DNA of 64,000 bases, from contig JAUHXA010000011.1 of assembly GCA_030427245.1 (NCBI GenBank), positions 1-64,000 of the forward strand. Reading direction: 5' to 3'. This document shows positions 26,616 to 35,148 of the stretch, piece after piece. The stretch is from Bacteroidia bacterium (GTDB lineage: Bacteria; Bacteroidota; Bacteroidia; Chitinophagales; UBA2359). A model generated the notes under the pieces. It ran no database searches and had not been told where the DNA came from. It saw nothing but the letters and a program-made list of their open reading frames with translations. The position numbers were made by a program, and so were the translations under genes. How positions within the stretch are numbered: position 1 is the first letter of the stretch; every line of letters begins with the position of its first letter.

Positions 26616-28376
26616 ATGAGTCATTCCATGAAATCACCAACTATACTTTTCTCCATAACACTAACTGCACTACTTTTATTTTCCTGCAATAGCCAATCTA
26701 CACAAAATGCTTCAACAAATTCCGATTCCAATACTTCAAAAACCGACTTAATTCTTTACAACGGAACTATTTATACCGTCGACCAACAACTGCCAAAGGC
26801 TGAGGCCGTAGCGGTAAAAAATGGCAAAATCACCTTTGTAGGGAGCAATTCAGACATCCAATCTTGGATACCCAATGCCGCAAAAGTTATCGACTTGGAA
26901 GGAAAAACCGTTTTCCCTGGATTCATCGAAAGTCATGGACACCTCTTAGGAATGGGTCGGCAAAAAACACGTTTAGAGTTGTCCAATCTCAAAAGTTATG
27001 AAGAAATGGTGGATTTGGTGGCAGAAGCCGTGAAAACGACTAAGAAAGGAGAATGGATTTTGGGACGAGGATGGCATCAAAGCAAATGGGGAAAAATTCC
27101 CAGCCCTTCGGTCAAAGGTTTCCAAATACATGATGCCTTGAGTGCAGTTTCTCCTGACAACCCCGTTTACCTCACCCATGCAAGCGGTCATGCAGGTTTT
27201 GCCAATGCACAAGCGATGAAGTTGGCAGGGGTAACGAGCGAAACGACCTTTGCAGACGATGGCGAAATTATGAAAGATGAAGAAGGTAATCCCACAGGGA
27301 TTTTTGTAGAAAATGCAATGGGATTGATTTCCACACATATTCCCAAATCCACGCCCGAAACCGATACAAAGGCATTGAAGGCTGCAATGGAGGAATGTTT
27401 GAGGTATGGAGTTACCTCTTTTCAAGATGCAGGTTCAGAGCAAAAAGACATTGACCTTTACAAACAGTTTTTAACGGATGACCAATTGAAAATCAGGCTT
27501 TATGTGATGTTGGCAGGTTGGGCAGAAGACGACAGTTTACTGCAAAGGTGGTACGCCAAAGGACCAGAAATTGGTCTGGGAGACAATCACCTTACCATTC
27601 GCAGCATCAAAATGTATTCGGATGGCGCATTGGGTTCACGTGGCGCTTGGCTGCTCAATGAATACAGCGACCGCCCCGCCCATTTTGGAAACTCTATTAT
27701 GAAAATGGAAGCTATTTATAATACCGCCTCCAATGCGCTGCAAAATGGTTTTCAAGTTTGCACACATGCCATTGGCGACAAGGCAAACCGAGAGGTTTTG
27801 AATCAATACCAAAAAGCATTGGAAACTCATCCCGAAGCCGCAAAAAATGCCCGTTTTCGCATCGAACATGCCCAGCATCTTTCACTGCAAGACATTCCAA
27901 GATTTGCAGAAATGGGCGTAATTGCTTCGATTCAAGGAATACACATGGCTTCTGATCGTCCTTGGGCGATTGACCGCTTGGGCAAAAAACGAATTGAAGA
28001 AGGGGCTTATGTTTGGCAAAAACTCCTTCAATCAGGTGCTAAAGTAATCAATGGAACTGACACACCCGTTGAACCCTTGAATCCTTTTGCTTGTTTTTAT
28101 GCCTCGGTGACTCGCCAGACTTTGGCGGGTACGCCAGAGGGAGGCTATGAAGCCGACCAAAAAATGACCCGTGAACAGGCTTTGAAAACCTATACTTTAG
28201 ATGCGGCTTATGGCAGTTTTGAGGAGAACATCAAAGGTTCTATTGAAGTAGGGAAATTGGGCGATTTGGTAGTTTTGGATAAGGATTTGATGAAAATTCC
28301 TGCGGAGGAAATTTTGAGGACGAAGGTTTTATATACCATTGTGGGAGGCGAAGTTGCTTTTGAAGAGAAGTTTTGA
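26616..28376 (+). CDS. Amidohydrolase family lipoprotein, YtcJ type
   Basis: A 586-residue metal-dependent hydrolase of the amidohydrolase-3/YtcJ group. It has a lipoprotein signal (lipobox LFSC near residue 24; a second ATG four codons in is equally usable). The metal-binding motif is FIESHGHLLGMG (about 109-120), with THAIGDKANRE (about 385-395), RIEHAQHL (about 417-424) and NGTDTPVEP (about 480-488). The beta-sandwich flanks (LYNGTIYTVD, VVLDKDL) are typical. Substrate unknown; exported members of this family probably hydrolyse amide or ester bonds of scavenged compounds. A TATTTTTG element at 26585-26592 may be its promoter. Confidence 0.87.
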   Translation: MSHSMKSPTILFSITLTALLLFSCNSQSTQNASTNSDSNTSKTDLILYNGTIYTVDQQLPKAEAVAVKNGKITFVGSNSDIQSWIPNAAKVIDLEGKTVFPGFIESHGHLLGMGRQKTRLELSNLKSYEEMVDLVAEAVKTTKKGEWILGRGWHQSKWGKIPSPSVKGFQIHDALSAVSPDNPVYLTHASGHAGFANAQAMKLAGVTSETTFADDGEIMKDEEGNPTGIFVENAMGLISTHIPKSTPETDTKALKAAMEECLRYGVTSFQDAGSEQKDIDLYKQFLTDDQLKIRLYVMLAGWAEDDSLLQRWYAKGPEIGLGDNHLTIRSIKMYSDGALGSRGAWLLNEYSDRPAHFGNSIMKMEAIYNTASNALQNGFQVCTHAIGDKANREVLNQYQKALETHPEAAKNARFRIEHAQHLSLQDIPRFAEMGVIASIQGIHMASDRPWAIDRLGKKRIEEGAYVWQKLLQSGAKVINGTDTPVEPLNPFACFYASVTRQTLAGTPEGGYEADQKMTREQALKTYTLDAAYGSFEENIKGSIEVGKLGDLVVLDKDLMKIPAEEILRTKVLYTIVGGEVAFEEKF

Positions 28377-28477
28377 GGTAAGAAGAAGGAAGCAAAATGT
28401 CAGAAGCGAGAAGAGTATTTACTCTGAAAATTCCAAAGTCTTCAATAAATAATACAACCATATAGCAATACACTACT

Positions 28478-29509
28478 ATGTTTATAGACTTTACAACGAT
28501 TGTAAAATACGCATGGATGGCTTACGATACTTCAAGGTCCATCAAATCTATCACCGACATCAGTGCAATGGTTTCGACCAATCACGTTTACAAAGTATTG
28601 TTGAATAATCGAAGTTATGTAATTGCCAAAATATCGTATTTTGGTCGTTATGAGCATTTTGTAGAAGATCATACGATTATCAATGTCTTGGCAAACAATC
28701 TCCCTTCCCCTTTTGAGAATTTTTTAGCTCGTTCCCTGATTGGAGGAAAAGAATTGTTTGTCCACCGTTTTCAAAACAATTTGGTAGATGCTTGGGTTGT
28801 TTTTTACAAACCCATCAAAATCAGTAAGCGACTACCCAAACGTTTTGATAGTGAACAAATCAACGCATTGGGCAAACAGTTTGCGATATTTCACCAAACC
28901 TGTACGGACATCCGAAACACCCTGCCACCTTCATCCAAAACCCTGCAAACCGACATTCACGACCTCTTATATAGCATACAGTCAGAAGAATATGAACTTC
29001 GCAATTACAAGGATTTAATTGGCAAACATTGTGAATTGTTTCTCGAAAATACGGAGAAATTGGAGGTAGATAAATTTCCTAAAATTCCTGTTTTTGTAGA
29101 TTGGAACATTGGTAATTTTTCTGTCAGTAGAACCTATAAGCTATTTTCTCGTTGGGATTATGATTGGTTTAGAATGAGTTCTCGTATCTTGGATTTTTAT
29201 TTTTTGAGTCGCATTGTCTCCGATGTTGGTGACCGCACCGTTTTTACCTACAATATTGAGGTATTGATGGAAAACCGCTTTTTGCAGTTTTTGAAATCCT
29301 ATCACGAAGTTTATCCCTTGCAAAAAAACGAAGTATTGTTTATGAAAGAAGCCTATCGTTTTTTTATTTTGACTTATGTAATCAAATATGGGCGGTATTT
29401 TTTCCATGAAATCTATGCCAACAAACTGCAAAAAGAAGCCCTCGAACAGCATCTGCCTTCAATAGATAGGTTTGACGCAGAAGGTATTTTACGAGTATTG
29501 CAGATTTAA
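28478..29509 (+). CDS. APH/choline-kinase-fold protein with altered catalytic loop
   Basis: A 343-residue protein of the aminoglycoside-phosphotransferase-like kinase fold. The Brenner loop HxDxxxxN appears as FVDWNIGN (about residues 206-213), keeping the catalytic Asp and the Asn but losing the His. The metal-binding DxD appears as RWDYDWFR (about 225-232). The N-lobe has a plausible nucleotide-binding Lys in YVIAKISYFG (about 48-57). The C-terminal half is helical with many aromatic residues. Substrate unknown; drug resistance should not be assumed. The downstream HAD phosphatase lies 92 bases away, across a heptamer-repeat spacer. Confidence 0.7.
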   Translation: MFIDFTTIVKYAWMAYDTSRSIKSITDISAMVSTNHVYKVLLNNRSYVIAKISYFGRYEHFVEDHTIINVLANNLPSPFENFLARSLIGGKELFVHRFQNNLVDAWVVFYKPIKISKRLPKRFDSEQINALGKQFAIFHQTCTDIRNTLPPSSKTLQTDIHDLLYSIQSEEYELRNYKDLIGKHCELFLENTEKLEVDKFPKIPVFVDWNIGNFSVSRTYKLFSRWDYDWFRMSSRILDFYFLSRIVSDVGDRTVFTYNIEVLMENRFLQFLKSYHEVYPLQKNEVLFMKEAYRFFILTYVIKYGRYFFHEIYANKLQKEALEQHLPSIDRFDAEGILRVLQI

Positions 29510-29562
29510 TCATTTTGGGAGGCAGGAAGCAAAATTCGAGAAGTAAGATTTTACTAGAAAAT

Positions 29563-29590
29563 CACTTCTCACTTCTCACTTCTCACTTCT
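29563..29590. repeat. Perfect heptamer array (CACTTCT) x 4
   Basis: Four exact CACTTCT copies end 11 bases before the ATG at 29602. The upstream GAGAAGTAAG (29539-29548) is partly complementary, so the spacer can fold back on itself. A GGAAGCAAAAT-containing stretch (29525-29553) closely resembles 28388-28423 after the preceding gene. Confidence 0.85.
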
Positions 29591-29601
29591 AAAACATCGC
29601 T

Positions 29602-30450
29602 ATGAAAATCAAATCTTTTCGTTCTGTTGCCTCTCAATACAAAGCCATTTTTTTCGATTCCTATGGGGTTTTGAAGAACTACAACGGCTTGATTGAAGGA
29701 GTCGAAAATACCATTCAAGAACTGCGAAATCAGGGTATTATCATCCATGTTTTGACCAATGATGCTTCCCGAGGGCCTCAAGAATTAGCCGAAAAATTTC
29801 ACAAATTGGGACTAATCGAAATCGAAGCAGATGACATCATTTCATCGGGCATGATGGCAAGAGAATATTTGCGCCTCAAAGTGAAAGAAGGAACGGTCGC
29901 TTATTTGGGGACAGAAAATTCGGCACACTACATCGAAACGGCTAATTTACATACTATTCCTCTTAGTGATTTGGACTTCGATAAAGTTCATGAAATCAGT
30001 GCATTGGTTTTGCTTGATGATGAGGGTTTTGATTGGAATACGGACTTCAACAAAGCCATCAATCTCCTTCGTATCAGAAACATCCCTGTGGTCATTGCCA
30101 ATACGGATCATACCTATCCTGTGTCTGGCAATCAAGTCGCTTTGGCGATTGGTGGCATCGGTAATCTACTCGAAAGTGTGGTTAAAAAACGCTTTATTCG
30201 CTTCGGCAAACCCGATTCGCAGATGTTTATTTTCGCCTATGAACACCTTCTTCAAAAAAGCAATCTTCACAAAAGCGAAATCCTCATGGTAGGCGATTCA
30301 CTCCGCACCGACATCATGGGCGGCAATAAGTTTGGATTTGATACGGCTTTGGTTTTGACGGGCAAGACATTGCCGAAAGAAGCGAAAATGTTGATAAAAA
30401 CGACTGGAGTGATTCCCGACTATGTTTGTGAGTCGGTAGCGATGGGTTGA
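29602..30450 (+). CDS. HAD superfamily class IIA phosphatase
   Basis: A 282-residue haloacid-dehalogenase-like hydrolase with a class IIA (NagD-type) cap. Motif I is FFDSYGVLKNYNG (about residues 16-28): the nucleophile Asp is present, but the second Asp of DxD is Tyr, as in the subgroup with a D-x-W/Y-G-V motif. Motif II is LTNDASR (about 53-59) and motif III/IV is LMVGDSLRTDIMGGNKFG (about 232-249), with a complete metal-binding Asp pair. It probably dephosphorylates a sugar or nucleotide phosphate. Cytoplasmic. Confidence 0.85.
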   Translation: MKIKSFRSVASQYKAIFFDSYGVLKNYNGLIEGVENTIQELRNQGIIIHVLTNDASRGPQELAEKFHKLGLIEIEADDIISSGMMAREYLRLKVKEGTVAYLGTENSAHYIETANLHTIPLSDLDFDKVHEISALVLLDDEGFDWNTDFNKAINLLRIRNIPVVIANTDHTYPVSGNQVALAIGGIGNLLESVVKKRFIRFGKPDSQMFIFAYEHLLQKSNLHKSEILMVGDSLRTDIMGGNKFGFDTALVLTGKTLPKEAKMLIKTTGVIPDYVCESVAMG

Positions 30451-30475
30451 AGATGAGTTTTTAGTCATTTGTTTC

Positions 30476-30483
30476 TATTTTTG
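30476..30483 (+). promoter_or_regulatory. -7 element before the deoxynucleotidase
   Basis: TATTTTTG fits TAnnTTTG and lies 16 bases before the ATG at 30500, implying a very short leader. No well-spaced -33 TTG is present. Confidence 0.4.
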
Positions 30484-30499
30484 TTGAAAACCCCAAAAA

Positions 30500-31033
30500 A
30501 TGAAAAAACGAATAGCAATAGACATGGATGAGGTCATGGCAGAACCCGTTTCTCGATTTGAAGAGTGGTACTATCGAGATTTTGGCGAACGCATTTCCTA
30601 CCCAAGAGTGGCAAGTAAATTATTTCCCGATACCATATCCGAGGAACGCCGAAAAATCGTTCAGCAGTATTTACACACCAAAGGCTTTTTTGCAGATTTA
30701 CCCATCATTGAAGGAAGTCAAGAAGTTGTCAAAGAATTGATGGACAATGGTTTTGAGATTTTCATTGCAACAGCAGCCATGCAGTTCAGAGCTTCTTTTG
30801 AAGACAAATACGATTGGTTGGCACAACATTTTCCCTTTATCCCCTGGCAAAACATTGTATTTTGTGGCAACAAAAGCATTATTCATGCCGACTATTTGAT
30901 TGACGATAGTCCCTATCAACTGAGGGCTTTTTCGGGAACAGGCTTGCTATTTGACGCACATCACAATCAGCGTGAAAATGGTTTTATGAGAGTTCACAAT
31001 TGGCAAGAAGTAAGAGCTTATTTTTTGGGATAA
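30500..31033 (+). CDS. 5'(3')-deoxyribonucleotidase, NT5C family
   Basis: A 177-residue HAD-fold nucleotidase that removes phosphate from deoxynucleoside monophosphates. The DxD motif is AIDMDEVMAEP (about residues 6-16), followed by FFADLPIIEGSQEVVKEL and motif II FIATAAM (about 91-97), with FCGNKSIIHADYLIDDSP in the C-terminal half supplying the last metal-binding acids. The length is typical of the bacterial YorS/NT5C-like group. Soluble, cytoplasmic. Together with deoC (25823) it points to deoxynucleotide turnover. Confidence 0.88.
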   Translation: MKKRIAIDMDEVMAEPVSRFEEWYYRDFGERISYPRVASKLFPDTISEERRKIVQQYLHTKGFFADLPIIEGSQEVVKELMDNGFEIFIATAAMQFRASFEDKYDWLAQHFPFIPWQNIVFCGNKSIIHADYLIDDSPYQLRAFSGTGLLFDAHHNQRENGFMRVHNWQEVRAYFLG

Positions 31034-31147
31034 AGTAGTATTGAGAAATTTTTCTAAATCTTTTTTGGTAGGGTGTAAACATCTCTGTTTTATTACCGTT
31101 TAAATTGGGAAAATCAAAGATTCCCTAACAATTTAATACAATAAAAC

Positions 31148-31462
31148 ATGCAATTGATTCTTAATTTTATTTTCGGATTGTACTGTTTAGGTAGGTTGGT
31201 CAGCATGGTTCCGCTTCACCGTTCACCTATGGAAGAAGATGTACCTAATGTAGTAGTTAACAAACCTACTGCTACTCCATTAGGTACTGTTGCTCCTGCG
31301 GCTCAAAAAGGACCTGGCAATGAAGCCTTTAACCTATTTAACTATGTTGAAATAATTGGTGTTGTAATACTGTTTTTTAGTATGGCTATGCGTAAGAAAA
31401 GAAGTCAAGTAGTCGTACAAGATTCTACCAATCCTGCCGTAGTAGACACAACTCCGATATAA
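31148..31462 (+). CDS. Small membrane protein, unknown function
   Basis: 104 residues, not recognised. It has an N-terminal hydrophobic stretch (about 2-22), a Pro/Ala/Thr-rich loop (about 23-60), a second transmembrane helix (about 65-82, VEIIGVVILFFSMAM) and a basic then polar tail (RKKRSQVVVQ...). This could be a small two-helix envelope protein. It is preceded by a 114-base gap and followed by an excellent terminator, so it is a separate transcription unit, which supports its being real. Confidence 0.65.
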   Translation: MQLILNFIFGLYCLGRLVSMVPLHRSPMEEDVPNVVVNKPTATPLGTVAPAAQKGPGNEAFNLFNYVEIIGVVILFFSMAMRKKRSQVVVQDSTNPAVVDTTPI

Positions 31463-31484
31463 GATTCACTTCAAAACAAAATTG

Positions 31485-31522
31485 AAAACCGCCCAAATCA
31501 GTCTTTGATTTGGGCGGTTTTT
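31485..31522 (+). terminator. Strong terminator
   Basis: A perfect 16-bp stem (31485-31500 and 31506-31521, core ACCGCCCAAATCA) with a 5-base loop, ending in a T run. It lies 22 bases after the small membrane protein gene. Confidence 0.93.
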
Positions 31523-31567
31523 ATTTCTATCTGGATTTAAGCTACTTAGTCCTTAAACGGATGATTC

Positions 31568-31686
31568 ATACTGCTATACAAAATGATTTTTGAACCACAA
31601 AAGTATCAAAAAGAGATGGTTGAATTTCAGTTCTTTACTTTTGTTTTCTTTGTATCTTTTGTGGTTAACTTAAAAATGTGCAGTAT
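31568..31686. repeat. Nested inverted repeats in an intergenic gap
   Basis: Outer arms ATACTGC (31568-31574) and GCAGTAT (31680-31686) enclose inner arms AACCACAAAAG (31593-31603) and CTTTTGTGGTT (31656-31666), with further imperfect pairing beside them. The gap lies between the terminator and convergent ctlX. It may be a MITE-like remnant or a structured RNA; no ORF. Confidence 0.5.
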
Positions 31687-31715
31687 CATGACTGTGGTTA
31701 TATTTAGAATTTTAT

Positions 31716-32663
31716 CTAAGCGTTTTTCTTAGGCAAAAACACCTCTGCCATCATACACCTTACACTTCCACCACCGTACTTTTCTATGGTTGGAATGGGA
31801 GAGCTCACCAAATGGTCATTGAAAGACTGCAATTTTTCGATTTGGGAAGCGGTCAAAGAATTGTAAGCCGCCTGTGACATCACCAACAATTTTTCGCCTT
31901 TGTCGTTCTTCAATTGCAGCATATTCCCTGCAAAATGGTTCATCTGGTCAAAAGTAATGGCTACCAATGTTCGCTCACTTTCCTTAAAGCTTTCAAGGAC
32001 TCTTTCTCTATCCGCCTCATCCTTAATTGCTTCCATACAAATTACCACAAAACGATCCCCTAAGCACATCAACACATTGGTGTGGTAAATCTCTTGCCCT
32101 GCTTCATCCACTGCTTCAAAAATAATGGGTTCACAACCCCAATACTCCGCCCAATCTTCGACCAACTCCCTGTGAGTTCTCGGTGAAGTGCAAGCATAAA
32201 CAAACAACTCATTTCGGTCAATAATCAAACTTCCTGTACCTTCTAAAAAGCGTTCTTCTGCCTCGTACAAAGGTCCCATATCAATCACCTGCGTCACTTC
32301 AAAGCCATACTCGTTCTGCAAATCTTCGATAACATCTTTTCTACGCTCCAATCTTCGGCTAACAGCTTGCATCGGATAGGTCATCACCCGCCCATTGTTG
32401 TGAAACGAAATCCAATTGTTGGGAAAAATGGAATCGGGCGTTCGAGGTTCTAATCTATCTTCAAAAACTACTACTTCTACACCATAACTCCGTAGCTTTT
32501 CTACAAACGCATCAAATTCAGCTACCGCTTTAGCTTGTACTTCTTTAGCAGATTCGTCTGTTCTTTCTTCTTGAAAGGCATTTGATTCCATCGTTTCTTC
32601 ATTCGCATCAAATGCTACAGGGCGAATCATGAGGATGGTATTGGTAATATTGGTATGTTTCAT
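31716..32663 (-). CDS. ctlX: Citrulline hydrolase / amidinotransferase-fold protein, CtlX-like
   Basis: A 315-residue guanidino-modifying enzyme superfamily member (pentein fold) resembling the CtlX group of arginine-deiminase-related proteins. Recognisable features are ILMIRPVAFDANEET at the start, PDSIFPNNWISFH (about 75-87), EGTGSLIIDR, the active-site His in YHTNVLMCLGDRF (about 193-205) and the C-terminal nucleophile in GGGSVRCMMAEVFLP (Cys about 303). It probably hydrolyses citrulline or a related ureido/guanidino compound. Cytoplasmic, alone in its transcription unit. Confidence in the superfamily is high; in the substrate, moderate. Confidence 0.85.
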   Translation of the reverse strand: MKHTNITNTILMIRPVAFDANEETMESNAFQEERTDESAKEVQAKAVAEFDAFVEKLRSYGVEVVVFEDRLEPRTPDSIFPNNWISFHNNGRVMTYPMQAVSRRLERRKDVIEDLQNEYGFEVTQVIDMGPLYEAEERFLEGTGSLIIDRNELFVYACTSPRTHRELVEDWAEYWGCEPIIFEAVDEAGQEIYHTNVLMCLGDRFVVICMEAIKDEADRERVLESFKESERTLVAITFDQMNHFAGNMLQLKNDKGEKLLVMSQAAYNSLTASQIEKLQSFNDHLVSSPIPTIEKYGGGSVRCMMAEVFLPKKNA

Positions 32664-32824
32664 TAAATAGAGTTGTGATAAAATCTGTATTGATTGGCAA
32701 GAGGTTCTATTTCACGAAATTCTGAAATCTGGCCTCTTGAATGAACCTCCAAAAATAGCAAAGTAAGGTGAAACAGTTTTCGATATTTCTACTCTTTCAT
32801 AGCAAATTAGCAGGCTCAAAATCT

Positions 32825-34924
32825 CTATACAATCTTATAGATTCTACACTCATCTTCCTCCAACCCATGACTCACCGTATAATGTTTCCCATTAAAAAAC
32901 AGCTCCTTATCTATTTCTGCCACACCCAAAGTAGTTGAAAAAATGAGCTTCAATGAATGATTTTCCACGCCTTCAATAGCAGGAATTGCAAACCGTTTGC
33001 AGCGATTTTGAAGGTCGGTATTGGCTACAAAAACAAATTGTGGGCTTTCATTTTGTGTCCACACAATCACCTTTTTCCAGGTCATGGCATCGGGATAAAT
33101 CAGCCATTGCGTCTTTTGTGCTGCGATAACTGGGAGAATGTCTTCTGCCAACAATTTGAGATAGGTGAGTAGGTGAAATAGCATTGTATTTTTTCCCCAT
33201 TCAAATACCCCATTTGTGGCTTTTTCTGGGTCTTTCACCTGAAACACAAAATATTTGCTGTACTCCTCATTGTGTTCTGCATGACCCAAATGTGTATTGC
33301 GGGTTTCAAATCCCAAGCCCATATAACTCGGCATATCCGCTACAAATAATGCTACAAACATCCGCAACACATTTCCTGCCACATAAAACTTGTCAAAACG
33401 AGGGTCGTCTTTGTCGGCGGTCATCACCGTAAAGTTGGGCGCAAAACTTCGAGTTTCTAACAAGTCTAAATACTGCCGAAAACGCTGTAAGAAATCTGGT
33501 GTGCCGACAATTGTCGACTGCAAATCGCCCAAAGTGCTGTCGGCATCTGAGGCTTCCAAATGGTCGGCTTCGTCGCCATAACCCATAAAATCGGTATGCG
33601 CCAAAAAGGTTTCTGCAAAATAGCCAAAGTAAGGAGTGCCTTGGTTTTGAATCCTTTGTTTGACATACTTCAACAGGTCGTAATGGTCGTCTATTGCAGC
33701 TGGCACGCCTTCGGGACGCATCTGAACATGCGACATATCACCCCGCATAAAGTCCAAATTGAAGGCAGCTTGAATCTCACTGTATTTTCTGCCAACATAC
33801 TCCCAAATCTCTGTTCGAGGCTTGGTAAAATCAATTTCCCAATCTTGGTTGTCATTCAGTCGCTCATACAATTTGTAGCGGGTCAAAGGTCCAAAAACAC
33901 GGGACATTTCTTGCGGTTGGGTGATTTTGAAGTCTCGCCACACAATACCCATTTCGTCCACTATTTCGCTGTTTCTATCTACTTCTACACCCCGATAAGG
34001 TGGAGCCATTGTGGCAGGAAGTGGTTCAAAACCTTCCGCAAGTAAGTGTTTCATCAGCGCAACCCGTCGATTCAACCGCAACTCTGCATCTTCCGTTTTT
34101 CCAAACAAAATTTCACCTCTCTCCTGTTCTTCAATGGCGTTGGAGAAAAACGTTTCTCGCTCCAATGGAAAATCTATCTGCCTATTTTCTGCTACTCCTT
34201 CTAATCTCAAAAACTCCAAAATGCGCTCTTGTACTGCAATGTGCAAGTTCTCCGAATGATTGGTGATTTGAAATTCGTGTCTTTGCACCCATTCAAAATA
34301 ATGTGGGTTTGCCAAAACGATTTCCGAAAAACGGTCGGTATGCGGAATCACATCCATCCCAACGGTTTTGCCCATCAGATGCAAAATATTGACCATCGCC
34401 CGTAGTTGTTTTTCTACGGTATTCAGATGCTCGAAACCCACTACCAACTCCAAACTAAAAAACTCTCGATTGATGTTCCAACTGCTCATTCCATACAAAC
34501 TTCCAACTACACCTGGCTCCCAAATCGGTAATAAGTGAATGGAATCTTGAAATTTGGGCAAGGTCAAAGCGTATTTAACCACATTCCAAAAACTTCCAAC
34601 GGTTCGCACATTGATGCCTACCATATTGCTGCGTTTCAGCCATGTACCATCAGTCTGTTGTCGAACAGGACTTTGCAGCACTTCGGGTAGTTCGGAAATG
34701 GGAAAATTGGGGTTGGTATAGGTGGGGGAAAGCGCCAAGTCAATGTTATCACCAAATTTACTTCGTAGAATTGCCATCGTATCCACAACACTGAAAGACA
34801 CTGCTTTTTCGGGTAAAAGATTCGGAATAAACGAGTTCTTACCACTACTGTATAGTTGCTTCAATGAGCTTTGTTGCCATTGCCAAATATCTTGGTATTC
34901 TTCGTAAGTTTTGGGAACGTACAT
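32825..34924 (-). CDS. GH13-like alpha-amylase-fold protein, cytoplasmic
   Basis: A 699-residue protein with a TIM-barrel related to alpha-amylases. The four short GH13 regions can be traced: region I VGMDVIPHT (about residue 192), region II DFMRGDMSHV (Asp about 397, nucleophile candidate), region III GYFAETFL (Glu about 437, acid candidate) and region IV VMTADKDDPRF (about 500-510, Asp). The N-terminal 100 residues and the long insert around 230-340 are unlike standard amylases. No signal peptide, so intracellular. It could act on a storage glucan or trehalose-like compound, or be a divergent non-hydrolytic relative. Confidence 0.68.
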   Translation of the reverse strand: MYVPKTYEEYQDIWQWQQSSLKQLYSSGKNSFIPNLLPEKAVSFSVVDTMAILRSKFGDNIDLALSPTYTNPNFPISELPEVLQSPVRQQTDGTWLKRSNMVGINVRTVGSFWNVVKYALTLPKFQDSIHLLPIWEPGVVGSLYGMSSWNINREFFSLELVVGFEHLNTVEKQLRAMVNILHLMGKTVGMDVIPHTDRFSEIVLANPHYFEWVQRHEFQITNHSENLHIAVQERILEFLRLEGVAENRQIDFPLERETFFSNAIEEQERGEILFGKTEDAELRLNRRVALMKHLLAEGFEPLPATMAPPYRGVEVDRNSEIVDEMGIVWRDFKITQPQEMSRVFGPLTRYKLYERLNDNQDWEIDFTKPRTEIWEYVGRKYSEIQAAFNLDFMRGDMSHVQMRPEGVPAAIDDHYDLLKYVKQRIQNQGTPYFGYFAETFLAHTDFMGYGDEADHLEASDADSTLGDLQSTIVGTPDFLQRFRQYLDLLETRSFAPNFTVMTADKDDPRFDKFYVAGNVLRMFVALFVADMPSYMGLGFETRNTHLGHAEHNEEYSKYFVFQVKDPEKATNGVFEWGKNTMLFHLLTYLKLLAEDILPVIAAQKTQWLIYPDAMTWKKVIVWTQNESPQFVFVANTDLQNRCKRFAIPAIEGVENHSLKLIFSTTLGVAEIDKELFFNGKHYTVSHGLEEDECRIYKIV

Positions 34925-35148
34925 GTTGGATTCAATTGATGTTCATTGATACTTAGTACACTGTTTCATAAGTAATTTAATGATGACTAAAATTCTGAAA
35001 CAGTGTCCTTAGTATAGGCTCTATGAATTAAGGAGATTCTTTCTATTCACTTATTGCAAAGTTCAAATGTAACCATATATCGGTTCTCTACAAAATTGTT
35101 TCTTTAATTCAAAAAAATCGACCAAGAATCCACTAAGTATCAATAGCA

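Noticed and set aside
28478-29509. Aminoglycoside resistance gene
   Set aside because: The fold is shared by many kinases; the catalytic loop is altered and the context is not resistance-related.
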